Positions 17,585 through 27,582 are shown, numbered from the stretch's first letter. The stretch is DNA of 64,000 nt from Trinickia mobilis (GCF_017315705.1 NZ_JAFLRF010000009.1:124001-188000); one strand, 5' to 3'. A program made the numbers and translations. Notes: generated by a model from the letters alone, not told the origin.

Positions 17585-18835
17585 TCACGCCGACACCGTC
17601 ACGCGCGCAAAGCGGCGCTTGCCGACCTGCACGACGTACTCGCCGGCTTCGAGCTTCAACCCCTTGTCGGAGACGATCGCGCCGTCGATCTTCACGCCGC
17701 CCTGCTCGATGTTGCGCAGCGCTTCGCTCGTCGAAGGCACGAGACCCGCTTGCTTGAGCAGCTGCCCGATCGCGACCGGCGCGCCCGCGAGCGTCACCGA
17801 CGGAATGTCGTCCGGCACGCCGCCCTTCGCGCGGTGGTTGAAGTCTTCGAGCGCGCGCTCGGCATCGGCCTGCGAATGGAAACGCGCGACGATCTCCTGC
17901 GCGAGCAGCACCTTGAAGTCACGCGGGTTGCGCCCTTCTTCGATTTCGCGCTTGAATTGCGCGATCTCGTCGAGCGGACGGAACGACAGCAGCTCGAAGT
18001 AGCGCCACATCAGCACATCCGAGATGCTCATCAGCTTGCCGAACATGTCGGTGGGCCTCTCGCTGATGCCGACGTAGTTGTTCTTCGACTTCGACATCTT
18101 CTCGACGCCGTCGAGCCCTTCGAGCAGCGGCATCGTCAAGATGCACTGCTGTTCCTGCCCATACTGCTTCTGGAGTTCGCGGCCAACGAGCAGGTTGAAT
18201 TTCTGGTCGGTGCCGCCGAGCTCGAGGTCGGCATTGAGCGCGACCGAGTCGTAGCCCTGCATCAGCGGGTAGAGGAATTCGTGAATCGAGATCGGCACGC
18301 CGCCTTGGAAACGCTTCGTGAAGTCTTCGCGCTCGAGAATCCGCGCCACCGTGTAGCGCGACGCAAGCTTGATCATGCCATCGGCGCCGAGCGGCATCGA
18401 CCATTCGCTGTTGTAGCGGATCTCGGTCTTCTCACGGTCGAGCACGAGTGCGGCCTGCTCGAAATACGTCTTCGCATTCGATTCGATCTGCTCGCGCGTG
18501 AGCGGCGGACGCGTCGCGTTGCGGCCCGACGGATCGCCGATCAGCGACGTGAAATCGCCGATCAGGAAGATCACCGTGTGCCCTAGGTCCTGCAGTTGGC
18601 GCATCTTGTTCAGCACGACGGTGTGGCCGATATGGATGTCGGGCGCCGTCGGATCGAGCCCGAGCTTGATGCGCAACGGCGTGCCGGTCGCCGCGCTCTT
18701 CGCGAGCTTCTGCGCAAACTCCTCTTCGATCAGCAGCTCATCGACGCCGCGCTTGGTGACGGCCAGTGCGTGACGGACCTCGTCGGTGATCGGGAATGGC
18801 GAGGCGGGCATGGCGGAGGTGGACTCGGTGCTCAT
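17585..18835 (-). CDS. tyrS: Tyrosyl-tRNA synthetase
   Basis: A 416-residue class I aminoacyl-tRNA synthetase. HIGH is at residues 68-71 (PDIHIGHTV) and KMSKS at 247-251. The C-terminal S4-like RNA-binding domain contains [17 protein letters not shown]. The start at 18835 ([10 protein letters not shown]) is preferred; the frame stays open far upstream across the divergent anmK gene, but that is a GC artefact. anmK begins 192 bases away on the other strand. Confidence 0.96.
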   Translation of the reverse strand: MSTESTSAMPASPFPITDEVRHALAVTKRGVDELLIEEEFAQKLAKSAATGTPLRIKLGLDPTAPDIHIGHTVVLNKMRQLQDLGHTVIFLIGDFTSLIGDPSGRNATRPPLTREQIESNAKTYFEQAALVLDREKTEIRYNSEWSMPLGADGMIKLASRYTVARILEREDFTKRFQGGVPISIHEFLYPLMQGYDSVALNADLELGGTDQKFNLLVGRELQKQYGQEQQCILTMPLLEGLDGVEKMSKSKNNYVGISERPTDMFGKLMSISDVLMWRYFELLSFRPLDEIAQFKREIEEGRNPRDFKVLLAQEIVARFHSQADAERALEDFNHRAKGGVPDDIPSVTLAGAPVAIGQLLKQAGLVPSTSEALRNIEQGGVKIDGAIVSDKGLKLEAGEYVVQVGKRRFARVTVSA

Positions 18836-19027
18836 CTTTGAACGGGTAATCGGGACGTTGCAAAAAGTAAGATTGTCCCATATCTCGCGGCTGGCCCCTT
18901 TGTTCGCGCTTAACGATTGCCGCGCTAACAAGGATAATCTGACGCAAGCCAACGGCGACCAGCGGCAACGGACGGCTACGAGCCGTCTGCCCCCGCCCTC
19001 GCCGACAACGACAGACAGGAGCCAAAC

Positions 19028-20188
19028 GTGGCGCACAGCACGGTCAAGAACCCGGCGGACGGCGTGTATTTCGGGCTGATGTCCGGCACCAGCATGGATG
19101 GCGTGGACGGCGTCGCGGTCCAATTCGCAGCAGGCAAGCCTCCCGTTGTGCTGGCGGAAGCGTTCGTCGGTTTCGCCGAAGGGCTGCGCGAAGCGCTCTT
19201 CGGCCTCCAGCAGCCGGGCGAGAACGAAATCGAACGCGAGGCGCTGGCCGCAACGGCGCTCGCCGCGCGTTATGCGGTCTGCTGCCATGAATTGCAGCGT
19301 GCGGCGAATCTGTCGCCGTCGCAGGTGCGGGCGATCGGCGCACACGGACAGACCGTGCGGCATCGGCCGGAAAAAGGCTACACGCGCCAGATCAACAACC
19401 CGGCGCTGCTCGCGGAGATGACCCATATCGACGTCATCGCCGATTTCCGCAGCCGCGATGTCGCCGCGGGCGGCCAGGGCGCGCCGCTCGTGCCCGCGTT
19501 CCATGCGACGGTCTTCGGCGCGGCGGATGAGACGCGGGTCGTCTGCAATCTCGGCGGTATCAGCAACATCACGATCCTTCCCGCCGGCAGCGGCCAGGGC
19601 AGCGCAGTCAACGTGCGCGGCTTCGATTGCGGCCCGGCCAACGTGCTGCTCGACGAATGGGCGCACCGGCATTTGGGCACGCCCTTCGACGAAGGCGGGC
19701 GGCTTGCGGCAAGCGGCCACGTGAATCAGCCGCTCTTGAACGCGCTTCTGGACGAACCTTTCTTTGAAGCCGCACCGCCGAAAAGCACCGGCCGCGACCT
19801 GTTCAACGCGCTGTGGCTCGACGCCAAACTCAGCGGATTTTCCACCGTGAGCCCTGCCAATGTGCAGGCCACACTCGCAGCACTCACGGCGACGACCGTT
19901 GCACGCGAAATCGAACGTCACGCATCGGACTGCCGAGCGGTCTACGTTTGTGGAGGCGGCGCGCGCAATCCCGAGCTGATGAAGGCGCTCGAGACGTCGC
20001 TTGCGCAAAGCGGCGTCTGCGGCGTGCCGGTGAAGACGACCGATGCGCTCGGCGTGCCGCCGCATCATGTGGAAGCGCTGGCGTTCGCGTGGCTGGCGAT
20101 GCGCTGCGTGGACCGCGCGCCTGGCAATCTACCGGCGGTCACGGGCGCGTCGGGCGACCGCGTGCTGGGCGCGATCTATCCGCGCTGA
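19028..20188 (+). CDS. anmK: Anhydro-N-acetylmuramic acid kinase AnmK
   Basis: A 386-residue sugar kinase of murein recycling that hydrolyses and phosphorylates 1,6-anhydroMurNAc to MurNAc-6-phosphate. The N-terminal [10 protein letters not shown] motif begins at residue 18. [26 protein letters not shown] and [12 protein letters not shown] are the other family motifs. The start is GTG at 19028 with AGGAG about eight bases upstream. It ends at a hairpin shared with the convergent erpA gene. Confidence 0.94.
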   Translation: MAHSTVKNPADGVYFGLMSGTSMDGVDGVAVQFAAGKPPVVLAEAFVGFAEGLREALFGLQQPGENEIEREALAATALAARYAVCCHELQRAANLSPSQVRAIGAHGQTVRHRPEKGYTRQINNPALLAEMTHIDVIADFRSRDVAAGGQGAPLVPAFHATVFGAADETRVVCNLGGISNITILPAGSGQGSAVNVRGFDCGPANVLLDEWAHRHLGTPFDEGGRLAASGHVNQPLLNALLDEPFFEAAPPKSTGRDLFNALWLDAKLSGFSTVSPANVQATLAALTATTVAREIERHASDCRAVYVCGGGARNPELMKALETSLAQSGVCGVPVKTTDALGVPPHHVEALAFAWLAMRCVDRAPGNLPAVTGASGDRVLGAIYPR

Positions 20189-20201
20189 AGGTACCAACGA
20201 G

Positions 20202-20226
20202 AAACGGGGCTTGAAGCCCCGTTTTC
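20202..20226. terminator. Terminator between convergent anmK and erpA
   Basis: An ACGGGGC/GCCCCGT stem with a TTGAA loop, flanked by A residues on the left and TTTT on the right, could work in both directions. Confidence 0.75.
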
Positions 20227-20272
20227 TTGCATCGATTTCCGGCAAAAGCCGGCAAACAGACGTCCCGGCCTA

Positions 20273-20638
20273 TCAGACCGAGAACGACGAACCGCAACCG
20301 CAAGTGGTCGTCGCGTTCGGATTCTTGATGACGAACTGCGCGCCGTTGATGTCATCCTTGTAGTCGATCTCAGCGCCAACCAGATACTGGTAGCTCATCG
20401 AATCGATCAGCAACTGGACGCCGCCCTTGTTCATCACGGTGTCGTCTTCGTTGATGGCCTCGTCGAACGTGAAGCCATACTGAAAGCCGGAGCAGCCGCC
20501 ACCCTGCACGAACACGCGCAGTTTCAGGTCGGGATTGCCTTCCTCGTCGATCAGTTGCTTGACCTTTTCGGCCGCTGCGTCGGTGAAGACGAAGGGACTC
20601 GGCATCTCGGTCACGGGGGTGTCGGTGACAGCGTTCAT
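20273..20638 (-). CDS. erpA: Iron-sulfur cluster insertion protein ErpA
   Basis: A 121-residue A-type carrier that delivers Fe-S clusters to apoproteins. The three conserved cysteines are Cys49 ([11 protein letters not shown]), Cys113 and Cys115 ([11 protein letters not shown]). The N-terminal 15 residues are variable. It follows rpsI on the same strand after 203 bases, with a terminator in between, so it probably has its own promoter. Confidence 0.95.
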   Translation of the reverse strand: MNAVTDTPVTEMPSPFVFTDAAAEKVKQLIDEEGNPDLKLRVFVQGGGCSGFQYGFTFDEAINEDDTVMNKGGVQLLIDSMSYQYLVGAEIDYKDDINGAQFVIKNPNATTTCGCGSSFSV

Positions 20639-20762
20639 TCGAACTCTCCAAAAAAGCTTCTAGACGCTATTGTAGGGCTGATCTCGATATCGTGCCGAAG
20701 TCCATGAAATCAATAGGTTCTTCGCAGTAGACCGCGCGTTGAGCCACGAGTGGCAAGAAACG

Positions 20763-20799
20763 AAAAAGCCGCCAGCGCATATGCGCGTGGCGGCTTTTC
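20763..20799 (-). terminator. Terminator after rpsI
   Basis: On the minus strand AAGCCGCCA and TGGCGGCTT form a long stem over a loop with CGCATATGCG, followed by a T run. It closes the rplM-rpsI operon 43 bases after rpsI. Confidence 0.85.
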
Positions 20800-20841
20800 G
20801 TACAGCGGTTGCGCCGTAAAGCGGGCGCAACGCCAAAGCGA

Positions 20842-21234
20842 TTAACGCTTCGAGAACTGCTTCCTGCGGCGTGCCTTGTGGAAGCCGACCTTCTTACGTT
20901 CGACTTCACGTGCATCGCGCGTCACGAAGCCGGCGTTCGACAGTGCCGGCTTGAGCGTCGCGTCGTAGTCCATCAGCGCGCGGGTGATGCCGTGGCGAAC
21001 TGCACCTGCCTGGCCCGTTTCGCCACCGCCCGTCACGTTGACCTTGATGTCGAACGTCGTGGCGTGGTTCGTGAGTTCCAGCGGCTGGCGCACGATCATC
21101 AGCGACGTTTCGCGCGAGAAGTAGTCGGCGATGGGCTTGCCGTTGACGACGATGTCGCCCTTGCCTGCCTTGATGAAGACACGAGCGACTGCGCTCTTGC
21201 GACGGCCCGTACCGTAGTTCCAATTACCGATCAT
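20842..21234 (-). CDS. rpsI: 30S ribosomal protein uS9
   Basis: A 130-residue protein matching S9. It has [15 protein letters not shown] near the N-terminus and the basic C-terminal tail [17 protein letters not shown] that reaches the ribosomal P site. It lies 11 bases after rplM in the conserved two-gene operon. Confidence 0.98.
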   Translation of the reverse strand: MIGNWNYGTGRRKSAVARVFIKAGKGDIVVNGKPIADYFSRETSLMIVRQPLELTNHATTFDIKVNVTGGGETGQAGAVRHGITRALMDYDATLKPALSNAGFVTRDAREVERKKVGFHKARRRKQFSKR

Positions 21235-21245
21235 GTGGGCTCCCC

Positions 21246-21674
21246 TTAGATCTCGAGCGCTTTCGGCTGTTGTGCCGAATGCGGGTGCGTGGCTTCGGCG
21301 TAGACCTTCAGCTTCTTGATCATCGCGTAGCCGAGCGGGCCCTTCGGCAGCATGCCTTTGACCGCTTTCTCGAGCGCACGGCCCGGGAAGCGTTCCTGCA
21401 TCTTGCCGAACGTCGTTTCATAGATGCCGCCCGGGTAGCCCGAGTGACGGTAGTACTTCTTGTCGGTGGTCTTGTTGCCCGTGACCTTCAGCTTGCCGGC
21501 GTTGATGACGATGATGAAATCACCGGTGTCGACGTGCGGGGTGAACTCAGGCTTATGCTTGCCGCGAAGACGGCGTGCCACTTCGCTGGCGACACGGCCG
21601 AGAACCTTATCCGTCGCGTCAATCACGTACCATTCGCGCGTCACCTCATGGGCTTTTGCGGAAAATGTCTTCAT
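21246..21674 (-). CDS. rplM: 50S ribosomal protein uL13
   Basis: A 142-residue protein with the L13 core ([21 protein letters not shown] and [18 protein letters not shown]). First gene of the rplM-rpsI operon; in E. coli this operon is autoregulated by L13. A strong promoter lies at 21794-21823, giving a leader of about 110 bases that has room for a regulatory structure, though I did not identify one. Confidence 0.98.
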   Translation of the reverse strand: MKTFSAKAHEVTREWYVIDATDKVLGRVASEVARRLRGKHKPEFTPHVDTGDFIIVINAGKLKVTGNKTTDKKYYRHSGYPGGIYETTFGKMQERFPGRALEKAVKGMLPKGPLGYAMIKKLKVYAEATHPHSAQQPKALEI

Positions 21675-21793
21675 GATCGATCCAATAAAATTGCTGTGCC
21701 CTGTGTTTTTTCCTGCTTGAGTTGGCGCATCGAGGCGTCGGTGCAGGCTCTCCCTGTTCTTCTTCCGCGGGCATTGATGCGGAAAAGCCCTGA

Positions 21794-21823
21794 ATTATAA
21801 AGGGAATTCCGCGCGCAAGTCAA
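21794..21823 (-). promoter_or_regulatory. rplM-rpsI promoter
   Basis: On the minus strand TTGACT is followed after an 18-base spacer by TATAAT, near consensus for the housekeeping sigma factor. Transcription would start near 21787. Confidence 0.75.
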
Positions 21824-21885
21824 AAACTCCCCGCAACGCGCCGGACGACCCGCGCATCGGTAGATCCGACCGTATTGAACAGACG

Positions 21886-21915
21886 AAAAAAAGCCCGAAC
21901 GCTCGGTTCGGGCTT
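21886..21915 (-). terminator. Terminator of the candidate small RNA
   Basis: A perfect ten-base stem AAGCCCGAAC/GTTCGGGCTT with a five-base loop is followed on the minus strand by seven T residues. No protein gene on this strand ends before it, so it implies a non-coding transcript. Confidence 0.85.
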
Positions 21916-21977
21916 AATCCACCTAAGGAGGAGGGTGGAGGAGACATGCGAAGGTTGCCGAACAACGACAACCAATG
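21886..21977 (-). ncRNA. Candidate ~92-nt small RNA with anti-Shine-Dalgarno motifs
   Basis: A good promoter (21984-22012) and a perfect Rho-independent terminator bracket about 92 bases with no sensible open frame on this strand. The body contains CTCCTCCACCCTCCTCC followed by TTAGGTGG. These C-rich motifs are complementary to GGAGG ribosome-binding sites and should be single-stranded between the 5' part and the terminator stem. The layout resembles CCUCCUCC-type sRNAs such as the CcsR/Cuckoo RNAs of alphaproteobacteria; homology to any named family is not shown here. The terminator (21886-21915) has a ten-base AAGCCCGAAC/GTTCGGGCTT stem and seven T. Confidence 0.7.
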
Positions 21978-21983
21978 CGTCGC

Positions 21984-22012
21984 ATTATACGAACGCCCCT
22001 TGCACGACGCAA
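21984..22012 (-). promoter_or_regulatory. Promoter of the candidate small RNA
   Basis: On the minus strand TTGCGT is separated by exactly 17 bases from a perfect TATAAT. The expected start is near 21977. Confidence 0.7.
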
Positions 22013-22310
22013 GAGGATTTATATTGCGAAATATGACTTCATATTGTGAAATTAAAAACGCAACCTCAAATAGGCAAAATATGATTAAAGATCAACGATG
22101 TAGGCAAATCAGGCGCACGCAGGATGCCGCAAAAACTAGAGTAAAACCCCTAATGGGAGCGGGGAATCCCTAAAGAATCCCGAGAAGACGCAAAACGACA
22201 TCGGCCCGCTCCGTCAAGACTACGGCTCTCGCCTTCGATCGCGTCCGGCGTAGCTCATGTCAGCGGGCTACAATGCCCGTCTCGAATTACCGATTTGCTG
22301 GAGTGCAAGC
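22013..22310. other. Intergenic region upstream of the OsmC gene
   Basis: The first part is AT-rich for this genome (around 22015-22100). TACAAT at 22271-22276 may be a -10 box for the OsmC gene. I see no gene here. Confidence 0.4.
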
Positions 22311-22733
22311 ATGGAATGCAAAGTGAGCTGGATGGGACAGGACGGCATGTCGTTCGCTGCCGAAACCGGCAGCGGCCACCTGGTCGTGATGGACGGCGCG
22401 CCCGAGGGCGGCGGCCGCAATCTCGCGCCGCGTCCGATGGAAATGGTCCTGCTCGGCACCGGCGGCTGCACCGCTTACGACGTCGTGATGATCCTCAAGA
22501 AGAGCCGCCAGGAAATCTCCGGTTGCTCGGTGACACTCAAAGCGGAGCGCGCGAGCGAAGACCCGAAGGTCTTTACGAAGATCCACTTCCACTTCACGGT
22601 CACCGGCAAGAACCTGAACCCGTCGACTGTCGAGCGCGCGATCAATCTTTCGCACGACAAGTACTGCTCGGCGTCGATCATGATGGCGAAGACGGCCGAG
22701 CTCACGCATTCGTTCGATATCGTCGCGGACTGA
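22311..22733 (+). CDS. OsmC family protein (YhfA-like)
   Basis: A 140-residue OsmC/Ohr-fold protein. The two conserved cysteines are Cys53 (LLGTGGCTAYDV) and Cys119 (DKYCSASIMM), the pattern of YhfA/OsmC proteins that may reduce peroxides. The ATG at 22311 has GGAG eleven bases upstream. A bidirectional terminator follows 17 bases after the stop. Specific substrate is unknown. Confidence 0.88.
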   Translation: MECKVSWMGQDGMSFAAETGSGHLVVMDGAPEGGGRNLAPRPMEMVLLGTGGCTAYDVVMILKKSRQEISGCSVTLKAERASEDPKVFTKIHFHFTVTGKNLNPSTVERAINLSHDKYCSASIMMAKTAELTHSFDIVAD

Positions 22734-22750
22734 ATCCAGCCAAGCGCAAC

Positions 22751-22789
22751 AAAAAAAAGCCGGCGTCGATCAAGACGCCGGCTTTTTTG
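22751..22789. terminator. Bidirectional terminator between OsmC gene and rnpB
   Basis: An AAGCCGGCGTC/GACGCCGGCTT stem is flanked by eight A on the left and six T on the right, so it can end both the plus-strand OsmC transcript and the minus-strand RNase P RNA. Confidence 0.9.
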
Positions 22790-22799
22790 ATTGCGCGGC

Positions 22800-23210
<411 letters not shown>

Positions 23211-23278
23211 GCAAGCGGTGATTCTATCATGCGGGATTTGAGCACCCATGGGCCATAGACCGGCGCCGTTGCCGCCCT

Positions 23279-24193
23279 TCAGCGCGCGCGACGCCCTAAG
23301 CGGAACACCTGCTTATCGTCGTAGAACGCGGGATCGTCGTTCGCGGGCCACCAGCCGGGAATACCGAGCACAGGCAGCGGCGCGAACATTCGGCTCGCAA
23401 GCGGTTCGCGCGCTATGAATGCGCTGACGGTCTCGTCGAGCAGCGCCCGTTGCTGCGCATCGGGCCGCGAGAAGTACTCGCCTGACACCTCGACGATCCA
23501 GGCGTGTCCGGTGCACGCCTTGTACGGCGCGATCAGCTTTTCCAGGAGCGCGTGGCCGAACGAGCGAACCTCGCAACGCTCGCCCCAGGCTGCGCGATTT
23601 GCCACCAGCAAGGTCTGCCAGTCGAAGTTGCGCAATGCGGCGGCGAGCGCCGGATCGGCCGTCGCGAACAGCAGCGCATTTTCGTCGAACAAGGTAAGGG
23701 TATCGCGCACGCCGCCGCGGGTCGGTCCGACGCCGAGCTGATCGATGGCCTCCGACTGCCGCGCATTCAGCGCCGCCTTGATGCGCGGAAACGCGAACCA
23801 CATCAGCGCGTTGAAAAAGTCGTGCAGGTTGTGCCGCGTCGGCACGCAGCCGGTGGCGCCGATATGCGCCTCGTACGCGGCGCCGGGCGGGAGGTCGTCC
23901 TGCTCGATGAACGCAAGCGATTTGCCGCGGCCCGTCGTTTGACCGCTTGCGCGGGCGTCGCGATTGAGTTCGGCGAGATAGGCGGCTTCGCTCTCGAGCG
24001 CCGCTCGCTGCCAGCGCGCGCCGCGCTCGGCGAGCGGCGCAAACCACGGCTTGGACCAATCGATGTGTTCGAAGGCCGATGCGTCGGCTGCGGAAATGCG
24101 AGCGCTCGAAGGCGCTCGGACTTCGTCCGGCGACATGCCGTCGCCTGAAAGAGACGCGCTCGCCGCGTCGAGGCTTGATGTGTGCACCGCCAC
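23279..24193 (-). CDS. DUF3025 family protein
   Basis: A 304-residue protein of an uncharacterised proteobacterial family. Conserved-looking stretches are RHNLHDFFNALMWFAFPR, DTLTLFDENALLF, FGHALLEKLIAPYKACTGHAW and LGIPGWWPANDDPAFYDD. No signal peptide or membrane segment. The GTG at 24193 is used; AGGAAG lies six bases upstream. It follows pyrC with a 22-base gap, so the two are probably one transcript, but a role in pyrimidine synthesis is not established. Confidence 0.85.
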   Translation of the reverse strand: MAVHTSSLDAASASLSGDGMSPDEVRAPSSARISAADASAFEHIDWSKPWFAPLAERGARWQRAALESEAAYLAELNRDARASGQTTGRGKSLAFIEQDDLPPGAAYEAHIGATGCVPTRHNLHDFFNALMWFAFPRIKAALNARQSEAIDQLGVGPTRGGVRDTLTLFDENALLFATADPALAAALRNFDWQTLLVANRAAWGERCEVRSFGHALLEKLIAPYKACTGHAWIVEVSGEYFSRPDAQQRALLDETVSAFIAREPLASRMFAPLPVLGIPGWWPANDDPAFYDDKQVFRLGRRAR

Positions 24194-24215
24194 CGTCAGC
24201 TTCCTGCCGAAACGC

Positions 24216-25304
24216 TCAAACCAGCCGCCAGCCGATTTCCTCGCCGCCGCGCAACGGCACCACCGGTGCGCCGCCGGCTTCGATCTCGGCGGGCAGCGTC
24301 CACGTCTCGCGCCGCAGCGTCACACGCTCCTCGCTGCGCGGCAGCCCGTAAAAGTCCGCGCCGAAGAAGCTCGCGAAGCCTTCGAGTTTGTCGAGTGCGC
24401 CCGCCTCGTCGAACGCCTGCGCGTAAAGTTCGAGCGCGTGCAGCGCGGTGTAGCACCCCGCACAGCCGCACGCGTGCTCTTTGAGACCCTTCGGATGCGG
24501 CGCGCTGTCGGTGCCGAGGAAGAAGCGCGGATTGGCCGACGTCGCCGCCTCGACGAGCGCCACGCGATGCGTCTCGCGCTTCAGCACCGGCAGGCAGTAG
24601 TAATGCGGGCGAATGCCGCCCTGGAAGATCGCGTTTCGGTTGAAAAGCAGGTGGTGCGCGGTGATCGTCGCCCCCAGCAGCCCCGGCGCGACGCCCGCAT
24701 CACGTACGTAGTCGGCGGCGTCCTTCGTCGTGATGTGCTCGAACACGACTTTGAGCGCCGGGAAGTCGCGGCGCAGCGGCGTCATCACGCGATCGATGAA
24801 GACCTTCTCGCGATCGAACAAATCAATAGACGGGTCCGTCACCTCGCCGTGGATCAAGAGCGGCATGCCGGCTTCCTGCATCGCCTCGAGCGTCTTCGCG
24901 CATTTCAGGAGGTTCGTCACGCCGGCGTCCGAATTCGTGGTCGCGCCCGCCGGGTAGAGCTTCACTCCGTGCACGAAGCCGCTTTCGCGCGCGCGGCGAA
25001 TCTCGTCGGGCGGGGTGTTGTCGGTGAGATAGAGCGTCATCAGCGGCTCGAACTTCGTGCCTGCCGGCAGCGCGGCCAGGATGCGCCCGCGGTACGCCTG
25101 CGCCTGCGCCGTCGTCGTCACGGGCGGCTTCAGGTTCGGCATGATGATCGCGCGGCCGAACTGGCGTGCGGTATGCGGCAGCACCGCGGCGAGCATCGCG
25201 CCGTCGCGCACGTGCAGGTGCCAGTCGTCGGGACGGGCGAAGGTGAGCGTGTCTTGAGCCGCGCCAGCCGACGCGGCGATGGAAGAAGGAATGGAAGCGG
25301 TCAT
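24216..25304 (-). CDS. pyrC: Dihydroorotase PyrC
   Basis: A 362-residue zinc amidohydrolase that cyclises carbamoyl aspartate to dihydroorotate in pyrimidine synthesis (type II DHOase length). The metal-binding HLHVRDG motif is at residues 29-35. The likely carbamylated lysine is in [32 protein letters not shown] and [15 protein letters not shown] supply the other ligands and the catalytic Asp. The ATG at 25304 is chosen over upstream starts because homology begins shortly after it. Confidence 0.96.
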   Translation of the reverse strand: MTASIPSSIAASAGAAQDTLTFARPDDWHLHVRDGAMLAAVLPHTARQFGRAIIMPNLKPPVTTTAQAQAYRGRILAALPAGTKFEPLMTLYLTDNTPPDEIRRARESGFVHGVKLYPAGATTNSDAGVTNLLKCAKTLEAMQEAGMPLLIHGEVTDPSIDLFDREKVFIDRVMTPLRRDFPALKVVFEHITTKDAADYVRDAGVAPGLLGATITAHHLLFNRNAIFQGGIRPHYYCLPVLKRETHRVALVEAATSANPRFFLGTDSAPHPKGLKEHACGCAGCYTALHALELYAQAFDEAGALDKLEGFASFFGADFYGLPRSEERVTLRRETWTLPAEIEAGGAPVVPLRGGEEIGWRLV

Positions 25305-25498
25305 GGCGAGGGTGTAACGAGAGTGGCAAGCGCAGCGCCCCATGCGCAGCAAAGCTTCGGCGAATAACCCGGCTCGCGACGTGGAAAAACTGCAACGTGC
25401 GCGCCGCGACACCCGGAATTTCGCTTTTTGCCGCTTGGGGCTCGGTGATATGCTTCAAAAAACATATTGTAACGGGTTCGCCTAGCGACTCAGCGGCG

Positions 25499-25534
25499 GG
25501 TTCACCCGCTGGTTCGCCCGCTGGTCCGGCCGCC
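25499..25534. repeat. Three imperfect 12-bp repeats
   Basis: GGTTCACCCGCT, GGTTCGCCCGCT and GGTCCGGCCGCC are tandem, just upstream of the amidotransferase gene. Function unknown. Confidence 0.5.
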
Positions 25535-25559
25535 ACACACGCTCCGCTTTATCTGCACC

Positions 25560-26465
25560 ATGTGCCAACTTCTCGGAATGAACTGCGCCGCGCCGACGGA
25601 CGTCACGTTCTCTTTCACCGGCTTTGCGGCGCGTGGCGGCGTCACCGATCACCATGCCGACGGCTGGGGCATCGCGTTCTTCGAAGACAAAGCCTGCCGT
25701 CTCTTCATCGATCATCAATCGTCGGCCACGTCGCCGATCGCCGAGATGGTCAAGCGCTATCCGATCAAGTCGAAGAACACGATCGCGCACATCCGCAAGG
25801 CGACGCAAGGGCACATCCAGCTCGAAAACTGCCATCCGTTCATGCGCGAGTTGTGGGGGCGCCATTGGATCTTCGCGCACAACGGCGACTTGAAAGACTA
25901 TGGCCCGGCGATGAACGGCGTCTATCAGCCGGTCGGCACGACCGACAGCGAACTCGCGTTCTGTGCCTTGATGCAAGGCTTGCGCACGGCGTTTCCCGGC
26001 TCGCAGCCGCCGCTTGACGAGTTGTTCGACGCGCTCGGCACCCTTACGCGCGAAGTTACGAACTTCGGCGTGTTCAACTTCCTGATGTCGAACGGACAGG
26101 CGCTCTTTGCACACTGCTCGACGCATTTGCACTACCTCGTGCGAAGCTGGCCGTTCTCGACCGCGCATCTGATCGACGCGGACATGTCGATCGATTTCGC
26201 GAAATATACGACACCGGAAGATCGCGTCGCCGTGATCGCCACACAGCCGCTGACGGATAACGAAATCTGGAGCGCCTTCGTGCCTGGCGATCTGCTGATG
26301 TTCCAGCATGGCGACGTGGTCGCGCGGACCCATATCCCGGTGCCGCAGTTCGTACTCGATAAAGCGCGCAATCCGGAGTGCGACGAAACAGCATCGGCGT
26401 CGATGCTGCCGGCGACAGCGGAACTCGATATCGAATCGGACGATACCGCTGCGTGCGAGTCGTGA
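25560..26465 (+). CDS. Class II glutamine amidotransferase (YafJ-like)
   Basis: A 301-residue Ntn-type amidotransferase domain protein. After removal of Met1, Cys2 in MCQLLGMNC is the nucleophile. HHADGWGIAFFE, IAHIRKATQG and FAHNGDLKDY are the glutamine-binding motifs. It has no synthetase domain, so the acceptor of the ammonia is unknown. The last 30 residues are acidic and variable. Transcribed away from pyrC across a 255-base gap. Confidence 0.88.
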   Translation: MCQLLGMNCAAPTDVTFSFTGFAARGGVTDHHADGWGIAFFEDKACRLFIDHQSSATSPIAEMVKRYPIKSKNTIAHIRKATQGHIQLENCHPFMRELWGRHWIFAHNGDLKDYGPAMNGVYQPVGTTDSELAFCALMQGLRTAFPGSQPPLDELFDALGTLTREVTNFGVFNFLMSNGQALFAHCSTHLHYLVRSWPFSTAHLIDADMSIDFAKYTTPEDRVAVIATQPLTDNEIWSAFVPGDLLMFQHGDVVARTHIPVPQFVLDKARNPECDETASASMLPATAELDIESDDTAACES

Positions 26466-26573
26466 CGGCGCATCGACGCGCTAGCAGAACGCCTCATGCA
26501 AAAAGGCCGCCTCGGTGTCCCATACAGGGCAGTCGGCCATCGGGTCGCCGCCCCAACGGACGGCGCGCCACGC

Positions 26574-27299
26574 TCAATGCAGGATCTTCGCCAGAAAATC
26601 CTTCGCCCGGTCCGACTTCGGATTCGCGAAGAAATCCTCCTTGCGATCGTCTTCGACGATGATCCCCTTGTCCATGAAGATCACGCGATGGGCGACCTTC
26701 TTCGCAAAGCCCATCTCGTGCGTCACGCACATCATGGTCATGCCTTCCTGCGCGAGTTCGACCATCACGTCGAGCACTTCGTTGATCATCTCGGGGTCGA
26801 GCGCCGAGGTCGGTTCGTCGAACAGCATCGCGATCGGGTCCATCGACAGCGCGCGCGCAATCGCCACCCGCTGCTGCTGGCCGCCCGAGAGCTGCCCCGG
26901 GAACTTCTCCGCATGCGCCTTGAGCCCGACTCGATCAAGCAGCTTGAACCCCTTCTCGGTGGCTTCGTCCTTCGAGCGGCCGAGCACCTTGATCTGCGCG
27001 AGCGTCAGGTTCTCGACGATCGACAGATGCGGAAACAGCTCGAAGTGCTGAAACACCATGCCGACCTTCGAGCGCAGCTTCGACAGATTCGTCTTCTTGT
27101 CGCCGACCGACTGGCCGTCGATCAAAATTTCGCCCTGCTGGAACGGCTCGAGGCCGTTCACGGTCTTGATGAGCGTCGACTTGCCGGAGCCCGACGGCCC
27201 GCACACCACGACCACCTCACCTTTTCTCACCGCCGTCGTGCAGTCGGACAGCACCTGAAAGTGACCGTACCACTTCGACACGTTCTTAATGGAAATCAT
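26574..27299 (-). CDS. gltL: Amino acid ABC transporter ATPase GltL (glutamate/aspartate)
   Basis: A 241-residue polar amino acid ABC ATPase. Walker [10 protein letters not shown] is at residues 34-42, the Q-loop in [11 protein letters not shown], signature LSGGQQQR at 137-144 and Walker B in [13 protein letters not shown]. In Burkholderia-type genomes gdhA is followed by gltI-gltJ-gltK-gltL. Here only the end of gltK is left in front, so the cognate permeases and binding protein are missing and the ATPase is orphaned unless it serves another system. Its ATG overlaps the gltK stop (ATGA). Confidence 0.9.
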   Translation of the reverse strand: MISIKNVSKWYGHFQVLSDCTTAVRKGEVVVVCGPSGSGKSTLIKTVNGLEPFQQGEILIDGQSVGDKKTNLSKLRSKVGMVFQHFELFPHLSIVENLTLAQIKVLGRSKDEATEKGFKLLDRVGLKAHAEKFPGQLSGGQQQRVAIARALSMDPIAMLFDEPTSALDPEMINEVLDVMVELAQEGMTMMCVTHEMGFAKKVAHRVIFMDKGIIVEDDRKEDFFANPKSDRAKDFLAKILH

Positions 27300-27430
27300 C
27301 TTGCGACCTTTTTCTGAAGACCTTTGACGAGGCCCGATGCGATCATGCAACTCACGAAATAACACGCACCGGCGAACAGTATCATTTCGACGATCGAGCC
27401 GTCCCGGTCGCCAATATTCGTTGCCGTGGG
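27296..27430 (-). pseudogene. gltK: gltK remnant (C-terminal ~43 codons of the permease)
   Basis: The frame ending at 27296 encodes [18 protein letters not shown]..., ending [11 protein letters not shown]. This matches the last transmembrane segment of the glutamate/aspartate permease GltK (E. coli has ...[23 protein letters not shown]...). The homology begins directly next to a 19-bp fragment of the 43-bp repeat at 27435-27453. Upstream codons are unrelated. The ATGA overlap with gltL shows that this is the authentic 3' end of gltK. The rest of gltK, gltJ and gltI have been lost. Confidence 0.85.
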
Positions 27431-27434
27431 CTCT

Positions 27435-27453
27435 GCATGGGGCCGGAGTAAGT
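27435..27453 (+). repeat. Truncated copy of the 43-bp palindromic repeat at the gltK break
   Basis: GCATGGGGCCGGAGTAAGT is identical to the first 19 bases (minus-strand reading) of the copy at 47857-47899; the other half is missing. It sits exactly at the junction between gltK homology and unrelated sequence. The following 100 bases up to the gdhA hairpin match nothing I recognise. Confidence 0.7.
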
Positions 27454-27550
27454 GGAATCGCGTAAGTGCAGCACAACTATTGTGAAAGAAGTGAAATGGC
27501 AAATCGAAAGCAAGGCGGCTTCGTCGAGAACGCGCCCGTTCCACAAACGC

Positions 27551-27582
27551 AAACGGGCGGCATCTTATCGATGCCGCCCGTC
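27551..27582 (-). terminator. Hairpin after gdhA, probable terminator
   Basis: ACGGGCGGCAT and ATGCCGCCCGT form an eleven-base stem with a short loop 66 bases after the gdhA stop. The tract after it on the minus strand (TTGCGTTTG) is only moderately T-rich. Confidence 0.6.

Noticed and set aside
18836-20068. Open N-terminal extension of tyrS across anmK
   Set aside because: The extension is antisense to anmK and outside the normal TyrRS length; [10 protein letters not shown] is the sensible start.
21946-22173. Small plus-strand frame preceded by repeated GGAGG
   Set aside because: The GGAGG run is the complement of the C-rich motif of the minus-strand small RNA; the frame has no similarity and odd composition.
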